From an uncultured Collinsella sp. (GTDB lineage: Bacteria > Actinomycetota > Coriobacteriia > Coriobacteriales > Coriobacteriaceae), in the NCBI GenBank assembly GCA_902494295.1, contig CABUSL010000125.1:1-5127 (forward strand): a DNA stretch of 5,127 nt, written 5' to 3'. The position numbers and the translations under genes are program-made. The notes beneath the pieces were generated by a model. That model was given only the letters and a program-made list of their open reading frames with translations, did no database searches and had not been told where the DNA came from. Shown here one piece after another: positions 1-4,794 of the stretch (position 1 is the first letter of the stretch; each line of letters opens with the position of its first letter).

Positions 1-1
1 G

Positions 2-622
2 GTCTGCGGCTCGCCCGTGGTGGCGAGCGCGGATCTGTTGCGTAGGCTAGCGGGGGAGTGCGACCACGTTGTCGCCGTTGACCGCGGACTCGACGCGCTG
101 CTGGGCGCGGGACTGGGCTGCGATGTGTATGTGGGGGACGCCGACACGGTGAGCGACGCGGGTCGCGTGCTGGTTGATGCCGCCACCGACTTTGAAGTTG
201 AGCGCCATGACCCGTACAAGGACTCTACCGATCTGGCGCTGGCGCTCGATTCCGTCCGCCGCCGCTGGCCGGGTGCCGAAGTGGTTGCGACCTGCGCCAC
301 TGGCGGCCGGCCGGATATGGCCCTGTCCGTACTGGGGTTGCTCGCAGGATACGAGGATGCCCCTATCTGGATTGCCGAGGACAAGGTGGTCGCCCGCATC
401 CTTCGCGCAGGCGAATCGTGGACCATCGAAGGTGCCAAAGGCAAGACGTTCTCCATCATCGCCATTGCCCCCAACACCGAGGTAAGCGAACACGGCCTAG
501 AATGGGAGTTAGACCACAGCCCCTTGGGCCTGTTGGCCGATACGGGCATTAGCAACGTCGTCAGGTCAACAGCCACGATCCAAGTCCACACCGGTACCGT
601 CATCGCTTACCTTTATCAATAG
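2..622 (+). CDS. thiN: thiamine pyrophosphokinase, 5'-truncated by window edge
   Basis: The product transfers pyrophosphate from ATP to thiamine to give thiamine diphosphate in the cytoplasm. The reading frame is open from base 2, and the residues before the first GTG (17) read VCGSP, typical of the first beta strand of this family, so the true start lies just left of the window and only a few residues are missing; 206 residues are visible. Counting from base 2, family motifs are GDADT (45-49, usual form GDxDS), KDSTD (73-77, metal/phosphate site), GGRPDM (101-106, usual form GGRxDH) and a late SN pair (184-185) in the thiamine-binding C-terminal beta domain. The usual His of GGRxDH is Met here. 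It ends in TAG; the next gene is a separately promoted tRNA, so no operon link to the right is evident. Identity is confident; the substitution is probably a lineage variant. Confidence 0.88.
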   Translation, partial: VCGSPVVASADLLRRLAGECDHVVAVDRGLDALLGAGLGCDVYVGDADTVSDAGRVLVDAATDFEVERHDPYKDSTDLALALDSVRRRWPGAEVVATCATGGRPDMALSVLGLLAGYEDAPIWIAEDKVVARILRAGESWTIEGAKGKTFSIIAIAPNTEVSEHGLEWELDHSPLGLLADTGISNVVRSTATIQVHTGTVIAYLYQ

Positions 623-649
623 GCATTTAGAATCTGACCCAAAAAGTCC

Positions 650-678
650 TTGCACGTCGCGCCAACTTCACCTATAGT
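650..678 (+). promoter_or_regulatory. sigma-70 type promoter of the tRNA-Ala gene
   Basis: TTGCAC (650-655) and TATAGT (673-678) are separated by exactly 17 bases, a near-consensus housekeeping promoter. The start of transcription would fall near 685, giving a leader of only about 6-7 nt before the mature tRNA at 692. The position immediately before a stable RNA gene supports the call. Confidence 0.8.
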
Positions 679-691
679 ATCTCCTCGTCAC

Positions 692-767
692 GGGGGCGTA
701 GCTCAGCTGGGAGAGCGCTTGACTGGCAGTCAAGAGGTCAGGGGTTCGATCCCCCTCGTCTCCACCA
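692..767 (+). tRNA. tRNA-Ala, anticodon GGC, CCA encoded
   Basis: The 76-nt sequence folds into a complete cloverleaf: acceptor stem 692-698 with 757-763, D stem 701-704 with 713-716, anticodon stem 718-722 with 730-734, T stem 740-744 with 752-756. The anticodon loop (723-729) carries GGC at 725-727, reading GCC/GCU alanine codons. Position 3 is G and position 70 is T, giving the G3:U70 wobble pair that is the identity element of alanyl-tRNA synthetase, so the assignment is certain on two grounds. Discriminator A is 764 and CCA (765-767) is encoded. It is a single-gene unit with its own promoter and terminator. Confidence 0.97.
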
Positions 768-776
768 TCGTGAATG

Positions 777-808
777 AAAAGGTCTTCGGAATTCCGAAGG
801 CCTTTTTT
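777..808 (+). terminator. intrinsic terminator of tRNA-Ala
   Basis: A 13-bp stem (777-789 with 794-806, one G-U pair) closes an AATT loop and runs into six T residues (803-808). An A-tract on the left arm means the minus strand also ends the stem with TTTT, so it may work in both directions. It isolates the tRNA unit from the long spacer that follows. Confidence 0.9.
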
Positions 809-865
809 CATGCCAAAACACCATGCGCCACAAACCCCACCTACGCCAAAAAAGTTGCACAATTT

Positions 866-913
866 ATTTCCAGTGTCTGTACATAGTTTGTTAGACAAGC
901 GCAATTTCCAGTG
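866..913. repeat. short direct repeat ATTTCCAGTG x2
   Basis: ATTTCCAGTG occurs at 866-875 and again at 904-913, 38 bases apart, each preceded by a CAATTT-like sequence. Function unknown; it might be a protein-binding repeat or chance. Confidence 0.35.
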
Positions 914-962
914 CAGCTCGCAAGTCCATTTGAGCTTCAGGAACGCCCCTAATCACCGTTAG

Positions 963-1000
963 CATCCCAATAACCTGCATCAACGTGAACAACATCCCAA
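963..1000. repeat. CATC motifs at 15-base period
   Basis: CATC occurs at 963, 978 and 993, exactly 15 bases apart; the outer two extend to CATCCCAA (963-970 and 993-1000, 30 bases apart). Only three units are present and the middle one is weak, so this may be chance in a C/A-rich stretch. Confidence 0.25.
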
Positions 1001-1223
1001 AACAACCCCATTAAGCACGCTAAATGAACGATATGTTGTCCACCATAAGCCAAATCAGTTTTGCTCCCAGCTTGTGCTTGGATACCTAACGTTACATGAG
1101 TTCAACTGTGCTCGCGGGTCCAGAAAGCCATAAAGCGCAGGGTCGATCAGCATCCGGCCGTAACGGCGGTGCCAGAAACACCACGAGCTCCAATAAAGAA
1201 GTCATGCGACGTTGTTATTTGTA

Positions 1224-1261
1224 TTGAGTTATTTCACAGGTGCAATTAATTTTAGATTGCA
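1224..1261 (+). promoter_or_regulatory. candidate operon promoter with overlapping operator-like dyad
   Basis: TTGAGT (1224-1229) is followed after 17 bases by TAATTT (1247-1252), which keeps the T, A and final T that matter most in a -10 box. An inverted repeat TGCAAT (1241-1246) / ATTGCA (1256-1261) with a 9-base AT-rich centre covers the putative -10, as expected of a repressor operator. If used, transcription would begin near 1259 and the leader to the LoaP-like gene would be about 280 nt and contain both large hairpins. The -10 is weak, and the call rests on pattern alone. Confidence 0.35.
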
Positions 1262-1281
1262 TGCCTAAGCGTAGCAGTTCT

Positions 1282-1343
1282 TCAGCTGTTTGCGTGCGGT
1301 CCAGTTTTGAAATCACTTGACCGGCTCGCACGCAGCCAGCTGA
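1282..1343 (+). promoter_or_regulatory. long imperfect hairpin in presumed leader RNA (hairpin 1)
   Basis: Seven base pairs (1282-1288 with 1337-1343, containing CAGCTG on both sides) and a further seven (1292-1298 with 1327-1333, GCGTGCG with CGCACGC) are separated by a symmetrical 3x3 internal loop. Partial pairing of GGTC (1298-1301) with GACC (1319-1322) can continue the helix. There is no T-tract after it, so it is not an intrinsic terminator. It could be a leader RNA element or a protein-binding dyad. Confidence 0.5.
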
Positions 1344-1391
1344 GGTTGAAGGCATTCTTGCGATACGTGTCTGTGACCTCAGTGCTGCTTT

Positions 1392-1397
1392 TATACA
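1392..1397 (+). promoter_or_regulatory. possible alternative -10 box (TATACA), weak
   Basis: TATACA lies about 45 bases before the second leader hairpin and would give a start near 1404. No acceptable -35 hexamer lies 16-18 bases upstream, so this is only a weak alternative to the promoter candidate at 1224-1252. Confidence 0.2.
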
Positions 1398-1438
1398 TAC
1401 CGTTCACGGTGGGGCAGAGCCACGTGCTTGTCTAACTG

Positions 1439-1511
1439 GGCTCAGGGTTTGAATATGGAGCGCCTTCGCGCACAAGCGCCCTGGCGAAGCCATACCCAAA
1501 CCCCGTGAGCC
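1439..1511 (+). promoter_or_regulatory. 73-nt compound hairpin upstream of the LoaP-like gene (hairpin 2)
   Basis: Successive helices stack in one long arm: 1439-1444 with 1506-1511 (GGCTCA/TGAGCC), 1445-1451 with 1497-1503 (GGGTTTG/CAAACCC) after a 2-nt bulge, 1454-1458 with 1490-1494 (TATGG/CCATA) after a 2x2 internal loop, and 1464-1469 with 1484-1489 (CTTCGC/GCGAAG), with a GC-rich apical region where GCGC (1468-1471) can alternatively pair with 1476-1479 around an ACAA loop. No T-tract follows on either strand, so it is not an intrinsic terminator. It ends 14 nt before the Shine-Dalgarno sequence of the next gene. LoaP proteins studied in Bacillus act through a leader RNA hairpin; that this is the equivalent element is my inference. 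Confidence 0.6.
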
Positions 1512-1525
1512 ACGCGTAAGACAGC

Positions 1526-1532
1526 AAGGGGG
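1526..1532 (+). promoter_or_regulatory. ribosome binding site fixing the GTG-1541 start
   Basis: AAGGGGG lies 8 bases before GTG 1541. An upstream in-frame GTG at 1532 overlaps this site and GTG 1535 is too close to it, so 1541 is the start that both the spacing and the family N-terminus (WYVIQV directly after the initiator) support. Confidence 0.75.
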
Positions 1533-1540
1533 TGGTGCTC

Positions 1541-2086
1541 GTGTGGTATGTGATCCAGGTCATTAACGGTCGCGAAGATGTAATGCGCGAGCGCATCGAG
1601 CGCATGGTGCCGGCGAGCTCCATGCAAGAGCTTTTTTATCCCCAATACCAAACCGAGATCAAGGTGCACGGCGAATGGGTCAGCACGACCAAGCCTCTGT
1701 TCCCCGGTTATCTCATCTGCGATACGGCAGATCCCCGAGCCGTGCAACAGTATCTGCTACGCATGGACGACTTTGCCCGGGTGCTATCCCAGGACGGTCA
1801 GTTTGTGCCGCTGGCAAAAGAAGAGACTCAGCTCATTGGCAGTTTCACTAACAGGGGAGACCGCGTGGTGCCCATGAGCGAGGCCCTAAAAGACGGCGAC
1901 CAGGTCGTAGTGACGGCTGGTCCGCTGTTGGGCCACGAAGGCCTGATCAAAACCATTAACAGACGCAAAAGCACTGCTTATTTGGAGATCGACCTGTGCG
2001 GCCGACGCGTAACTACGCGCGTTGGCCTTGCCGTGCTTTCGGCCGAGCAGAGCGTCATGCGCAACCTTAAAAAGGCGATCGCCTAG
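1541..2086 (+). CDS. loaP: LoaP-type NusG paralogue, transcription antiterminator
   Basis: A 181-residue NusG-family protein. The NGN domain spans about residues 1-100, opening with WYVIQVINGRE (2-12) and containing the KPLFPGYL motif (51-58) typical of NusG/RfaH/LoaP. A C-terminal KOW domain (about 117-150, DGDQVVVTAGPLLGHEG) follows. The length and short linker match LoaP-type specialised paralogues rather than a housekeeping nusG, which usually sits beside secE and rpl genes. Known family members ride on RNA polymerase to suppress termination and pausing over long biosynthetic operons for polysaccharides or antibiotics. Being the first gene of a capsule/exopolysaccharide operon, after a structured leader, fits that role and suggests autoregulation. 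The last codons and the TAG stop lie in a duplicated palindrome (separate entry). Family call is firm; the LoaP subtype is inferred from context and motifs. Confidence 0.85.
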   Translation: MWYVIQVINGREDVMRERIERMVPASSMQELFYPQYQTEIKVHGEWVSTTKPLFPGYLICDTADPRAVQQYLLRMDDFARVLSQDGQFVPLAKEETQLIGSFTNRGDRVVPMSEALKDGDQVVVTAGPLLGHEGLIKTINRRKSTAYLEIDLCGRRVTTRVGLAVLSAEQSVMRNLKKAIA

Positions 2087-2101
2087 CTGCGGGCGATCGC
2101 C
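2069..2101 (-). terminator. duplicated palindrome GGCGATCGCC; minus-strand terminator-like hairpin at loaP end
   Basis: The palindrome GGCGATCGCC occurs at 2074-2083 and 2092-2101, so the two copies form a perfect 10-bp stem around an 8-nt loop that begins with the loaP TAG (2084-2086). Read on the minus strand the stem is followed by TTTTT (2073-2069), the form of an intrinsic terminator; on the plus strand it is followed by ACACAG, with no T-tract. It may block antisense transcription, or act as a plus-strand RNA structure between genes. Confidence 0.55.
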
Positions 2102-2110
2102 ACACAGAAC

Positions 2111-2137
2111 AGGGAGGATCCCCGACCCGGGGACGAA
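2111..2137 (+). promoter_or_regulatory. distant Shine-Dalgarno with intervening hairpin before the first phosphoglycosyl transferase
   Basis: A strong ribosome site, AGGGAGG (2111-2117), lies 20 bases before GTG 2138, too far for normal initiation, and no start codon in frame lies at 5-10 bases. TCCCC (2119-2123) pairs with GGGGA (2129-2133) around a 5-nt loop; folding this out shortens the effective spacing to about 5 nt. An alternative pairing of GGG 2112-2114 with CCC 2120-2122 would hide the ribosome site. Confidence 0.45.
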
Positions 2138-2938
2138 GTGTTGGAAGAGAACGTGTCAGATACAACAGAATATGCAACGGATGCGCCAGCGGGAGCGGCA
2201 CTGATTGCTCAGGCCATGGACCGGCGCGAGGGTGTCGGCCGTTACAAGGCCATGCAATCCATCGTGGACTGGGACCGCTCGCGCTTTGTCTACAGGGTTG
2301 TGAAGCGAGCCTTCGATATCGTGTTCAGCGGTGTTGTGCTTGTAATTATCGCGATTCCAAGCTTGGTGCTCGCAGCGCTCATCCGACTGGAGAGCGAGGG
2401 CAGCCCGTTCTACAGCCAGATCCGCGTGGGACAGACCTACCGCGACGGCAGCCTGTCCACCTTCCGAATGTGGAAGTTCCGAAGCATGTACAAGGACGCC
2501 GACGAGCGCCTCGCCGAGCTCAAGGAACTAAACGAGATTGCCGGAGCCATGTTCAAAATGAAGGACGATCCGCGCGTCACCAGGATTGGCAGGTTCATCC
2601 GCAAGCACTCCATCGACGAGTTCCCTCAGTTCCTGAACGTGTTCCTGGGCCAAATGTCCGTCGTGGGCCCGCGTCCGCCACTTCCGAATGAGGTGGCCGA
2701 GTACACCGAGTACGACCTGCAGCGCCTGGCCGTAAAGCCGGGAATCACCGGCTGGTGGCAGGTTACCGACCGCAACGACACGGACTTCGACGGCATGGTT
2801 CGTCGCGATCTTGAATATATCGCAAAGCGCGGGGTTGCCACCGACTTGAAGATTGTGGCGCTCACGGTCGTCGAAATGATAACGGGGGGGTGCCTGCTAG
2901 AGGCATTTCCCGAGACTTTTCCGTTGGCGGGGTGCTAG
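2138..2938 (+). CDS. monotopic phosphoglycosyl transferase (bacterial sugar transferase), copy 1
   Basis: The 266-residue product belongs to the bacterial sugar transferase family that moves a sugar-1-phosphate from a UDP-sugar to undecaprenyl phosphate at the cytoplasmic membrane face, the first committed step of polysaccharide assembly. After a 50-residue polar N-terminal extension come KRAFDIVFS (56-64), a hydrophobic re-entrant helix with a proline break (about 60-82, IP at 73-74), KFRSM (113-117), the SIDEFPQ segment with the catalytic Asp160-Glu161 pair, VGPRP (176-180) and PGITGWWQV (201-209). It lacks the extra N-terminal membrane helices of large WbaP-type enzymes. GTG 2138 is preferred; GTG 2153 is possible. 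The tail after a G7 tract (2884-2890) is unusual: LLEAFPETFPLAGC does not look like the family ending. Substrate unknown; Glc-1-P, Gal-1-P or an amino-sugar phosphate are all possible. Confidence 0.88.
   Translation: MLEENVSDTTEYATDAPAGAALIAQAMDRREGVGRYKAMQSIVDWDRSRFVYRVVKRAFDIVFSGVVLVIIAIPSLVLAALIRLESEGSPFYSQIRVGQTYRDGSLSTFRMWKFRSMYKDADERLAELKELNEIAGAMFKMKDDPRVTRIGRFIRKHSIDEFPQFLNVFLGQMSVVGPRPPLPNEVAEYTEYDLQRLAVKPGITGWWQVTDRNDTDFDGMVRRDLEYIAKRGVATDLKIVALTVVEMITGGCLLEAFPETFPLAGC
2884..2890 (+). repeat. G7 homopolymer near the 3' end of phosphoglycosyl transferase 1
   Basis: Seven consecutive G residues lie within codons 249-251. Loss of one G would end the protein at TAG 2898-2900 (253 residues, ending ITGGAC); gain of one G would move the stop to 2947-2949, overlapping the next gene's start. 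This makes it a candidate slippage or sequencing-error site. Confidence 0.6.
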
Positions 2939-2941
2939 CCC

Positions 2942-3586
2942 ATGCCTAGGAAACCTACCGGGACCCTCTTCTACCGCATATGCAAGAGAACCTTCGACAT
3001 AGCCTTCAGCGCCGGATGCACCGCGGTGCTGGCGATTCCCATGGCCTGTGTCTGCGCCGCGATCTGCGTGGAGTCCCCGGGCTGCCCAGTCTACACGCAG
3101 GAGCGCGTGGGCAGGGGAGGCCAGGTGATTCGCGTGCTTAAGCTTCGCAGCATGGTCTCTGATGCAGGTGATGTGCAGAAGTACCTGAGCCCCGAGCAGC
3201 TGCACCAGTGGGAGGTGGAGCGCAAGGTCGATAACGACCCACGCATCACAAAGGTCGGCCAGTTCATCCGCAAGTGCTCCATCGACGAGATACCGCAGTT
3301 CCTCAACGTGCTCAAGGGCGATCTGTCAGTGATCGGCCCGCGTCCCATCACGCGCGACGAGCTGGAACAGCACTTCTCCGAAGAGGAGAAGGAGGAACTG
3401 CTGAGCGTCACGCCGGGCATTACCGGCCTGTGGCAGGCCACTGATCGTAACGCCGCGACATTTGAAAGCGGCTTGCGACAGAAGATCGAGCTCCGTTATG
3501 TGCGGAACCGTTGCTTCCGTATGGATTGGAAATGCTTTACCGGCACTTTCGGTGCAATGTTTGGAAAGAAAAGGACTGGACGTTGA
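2942..3586 (+). CDS. monotopic phosphoglycosyl transferase (bacterial sugar transferase), copy 2
   Basis: A compact 214-residue paralogue of the preceding gene with little beyond the catalytic core: KRTFDIAFS (15-23), re-entrant membrane helix (about 19-43, IP at 32-33), LKLRSM (66-71), KCSIDEIPQ with catalytic Asp115-Glu116, IGPRP (131-135) and PGITGLWQA (158-166). All core motifs are intact, so it should be active on undecaprenyl phosphate at the membrane. The membrane segment is rich in cysteine (26, 36, 38, 42, 48) and Cys112 replaces the His found before SIDE in copy 1. ATG 2942 starts 3 bases after the previous TAG, with GGCGGGG (2926-2932) as ribosome site inside the upstream gene, so the two are probably translationally coupled. 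The acidic insert HFSEEEKEE (144-152) and a basic C-terminus (KKRTGR) differ from copy 1, pointing to a different sugar or partner. Confidence 0.88.
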   Translation: MPRKPTGTLFYRICKRTFDIAFSAGCTAVLAIPMACVCAAICVESPGCPVYTQERVGRGGQVIRVLKLRSMVSDAGDVQKYLSPEQLHQWEVERKVDNDPRITKVGQFIRKCSIDEIPQFLNVLKGDLSVIGPRPITRDELEQHFSEEEKEELLSVTPGITGLWQATDRNAATFESGLRQKIELRYVRNRCFRMDWKCFTGTFGAMFGKKRTGR

Positions 3587-4791
3587 GAATTCTAATGGTC
3601 TGCCAGCATTACTGGCCAGAGCATTTTCAGATAACCGAGATATGCGAGGAGCTTGTACAGCGCGGCCACCAAGTGACTGCACTTGTTGGCATTCCTAACT
3701 ATCCAAAGGGTGTTGTGCCCGAGGAATACATGCACGGCAAGAATCGCCAGCAGGTTCGAAACGGCGTCAACATTATTCGTGTGGAGGAAATTCCCAGGAA
3801 GCCCGGAATCATAGGTCTTGCGAAGAATTATCTCAGCTACATGCGAGAGGCCGACAAAATGGTTGGCAACCTGTCGAGTGATTTCGATGTGATATTCGCC
3901 TATCAGTTGTCTCCGGTTCTTATGTCCGAACCCGCCATGCGAATTAAAAAACGAACCGGCATCCCCGTGTTCCTGTATTGCGCTGACATTTGGCCTGATG
4001 CGATCAAGGCGATGCTGCCAGACAAGCTCAACTTCGCGATGCCATTTATCAAGGCTATGAGCTCGAAGATCTACCGTCAGGCAAACTTTAGCGCGACAAA
4101 TGCCAGCTCCTATGTCGATTACTTCGATCAAGAGTTTGGAATCAGTCGCGATAAGGTATTTTACCTGCCACAATACGCCGAGGATTCATACCTGGACATG
4201 GACCTTACAGCCCTTCCTTCGGACAAGGTGCGGTTCTTGATCATGGGCAACATCGGCAAGCTTCAGTGCATGACTTGCGTGTTAGAGGCCGTTGACTCGT
4301 TAAAGAACCGCAATGATTTCGAGCTGCACATAGTAGGAGACGGCTCTGCCTTACCGTACTGCAAGCAATATGTTGCTGACCGAGGGCTGCAAAAGCATGT
4401 CGTGTTCCATGGGCGTCGTCCGTACGAGGAGATGCCGAACTACTACCGCAACGCTGATTGCTGCTTGCTGACACTTAACGTTCCCGGTGCCCCTGGAATC
4501 AATTCGACGCTTCCAAGTCGCCTGCAGGGATTCATGGCGGCTGGCAAGCCGATTCTTGCCTCTATCGATGGGTCGGCGGTTCAGGTCATCAACGATGCTG
4601 GGTGCGGCCGGGCGGTTCCTGCCGGCGATGCTGAGGGCCTAGCGGCTCTCATGACGGATTACTTGGATAACTCCGACTCCTACGTATCCTGCGGCGAGAA
4701 TGGCCGAGCTTACTACAAGGCAAATTTCACCAAACAACGGTTTATGAACGAGATCGAAAAGCTGCTCGTTATGACGATGGAAGGCGCGTAA
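3583..4791 (+). CDS. GT4-type glycosyltransferase, WbuB/WcaI-like
   Basis: A 402-residue GT-B fold enzyme likely adding a sugar to the lipid-linked intermediate made by the upstream transferases, in the cytoplasm at the membrane. TTG 3583 is chosen: it has AAAAGGA (3569-3575) 7 bases upstream, its TTGA overlaps the previous TGA, and the product then opens with MRILMVCQHYWPEHFQ, the standard first strand and loop of this family; the in-frame ATG 3511 lies inside the previous gene. The C-terminal donor domain shows MGNIGK (221-226), HIVGDG (249-254), VVFHGRRPYEEMP and PSRLQGFMAAGKPI (311-324). The classical EX7E glutamates of many GT4 enzymes are absent at the equivalent positions, as I recall for WbuB-type members. 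WbuB transfers L-FucNAc; with capE next door an L-FucNAc donor is plausible but unproven. Its codons are much richer in A/T endings than capE. Confidence 0.85.
   Translation: MRILMVCQHYWPEHFQITEICEELVQRGHQVTALVGIPNYPKGVVPEEYMHGKNRQQVRNGVNIIRVEEIPRKPGIIGLAKNYLSYMREADKMVGNLSSDFDVIFAYQLSPVLMSEPAMRIKKRTGIPVFLYCADIWPDAIKAMLPDKLNFAMPFIKAMSSKIYRQANFSATNASSYVDYFDQEFGISRDKVFYLPQYAEDSYLDMDLTALPSDKVRFLIMGNIGKLQCMTCVLEAVDSLKNRNDFELHIVGDGSALPYCKQYVADRGLQKHVVFHGRRPYEEMPNYYRNADCCLLTLNVPGAPGINSTLPSRLQGFMAAGKPILASIDGSAVQVINDAGCGRAVPAGDAEGLAALMTDYLDNSDSYVSCGENGRAYYKANFTKQRFMNEIEKLLVMTMEGA
4779..4784 (+). promoter_or_regulatory. ribosome binding site for capE inside the glycosyltransferase end
   Basis: GGAAGG lies 10 bases before ATG 4795 within the last codons of the glycosyltransferase; the TAA is followed directly by a second stop TAG (4792-4794) and then ATG. 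This indicates tight coupling of the two genes. Confidence 0.6.
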
Positions 4792-4794
4792 TAG

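Larger units (their letters stand above)
809..1540. other. long non-coding spacer and presumed operon leader
   Basis: About 730 bases separate the tRNA terminator from the LoaP-like gene. I see no reading frame here with recognisable protein features; the short open frames lack ribosome sites and family motifs. Bases 840-1080 are visibly less GC-rich, with a C/A-rich, G-poor plus strand around 940-1015, unlike the flanking genes. Small inverted repeats occur, for example 1150-1172 (CCG/CGG core with a TAA loop). From about 1220 onward the stretch looks regulatory: candidate promoter, dyad and two large hairpins listed separately. No integrase, transposase or clear attachment-site duplicate of the tRNA end is visible. 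Confidence 0.6.

Noticed and set aside
47..493. Open frame on the minus strand opposite the thiamine pyrophosphokinase gene
   Set aside because: Lies wholly within a confidently identified gene, has no family motif, and is expected by chance in GC-rich coding DNA.
650..904. Short open frames on both strands across the tRNA and its terminator
   Set aside because: They translate a proven tRNA gene and terminator hairpin; no coding signal.
1138..1148. CAGGGTCGATC, resembling the T-arm of the tRNA-Ala gene, as a possible attachment-site copy
   Set aside because: The match is short, has a gap, and does not continue to the tRNA 3' end; no integrase is visible.
1165..1170. GGCGGT as part of an RfaH-type ops element
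   Set aside because: The following bases are GCCAG rather than the AG of GGCGGTAG; ops belongs to RfaH of enterobacteria, not LoaP.
1532..1540. Upstream GTG codons at 1532 and 1535 as start of the LoaP-like gene
   Set aside because: They overlap or abut the Shine-Dalgarno sequence; GTG 1541 has proper spacing and matches the family N-terminus.
3511..3582. Upstream ATG 3511 as start of the glycosyltransferase
   Set aside because: It would add 24 residues translated inside the previous gene with no family similarity; TTG 3583 has a ribosome site and begins at the conserved first strand.
3592..4173. 193-codon open frame on the minus strand opposite the glycosyltransferase
   Set aside because: Shadow of a recognised gene; no motifs and no independent signals.
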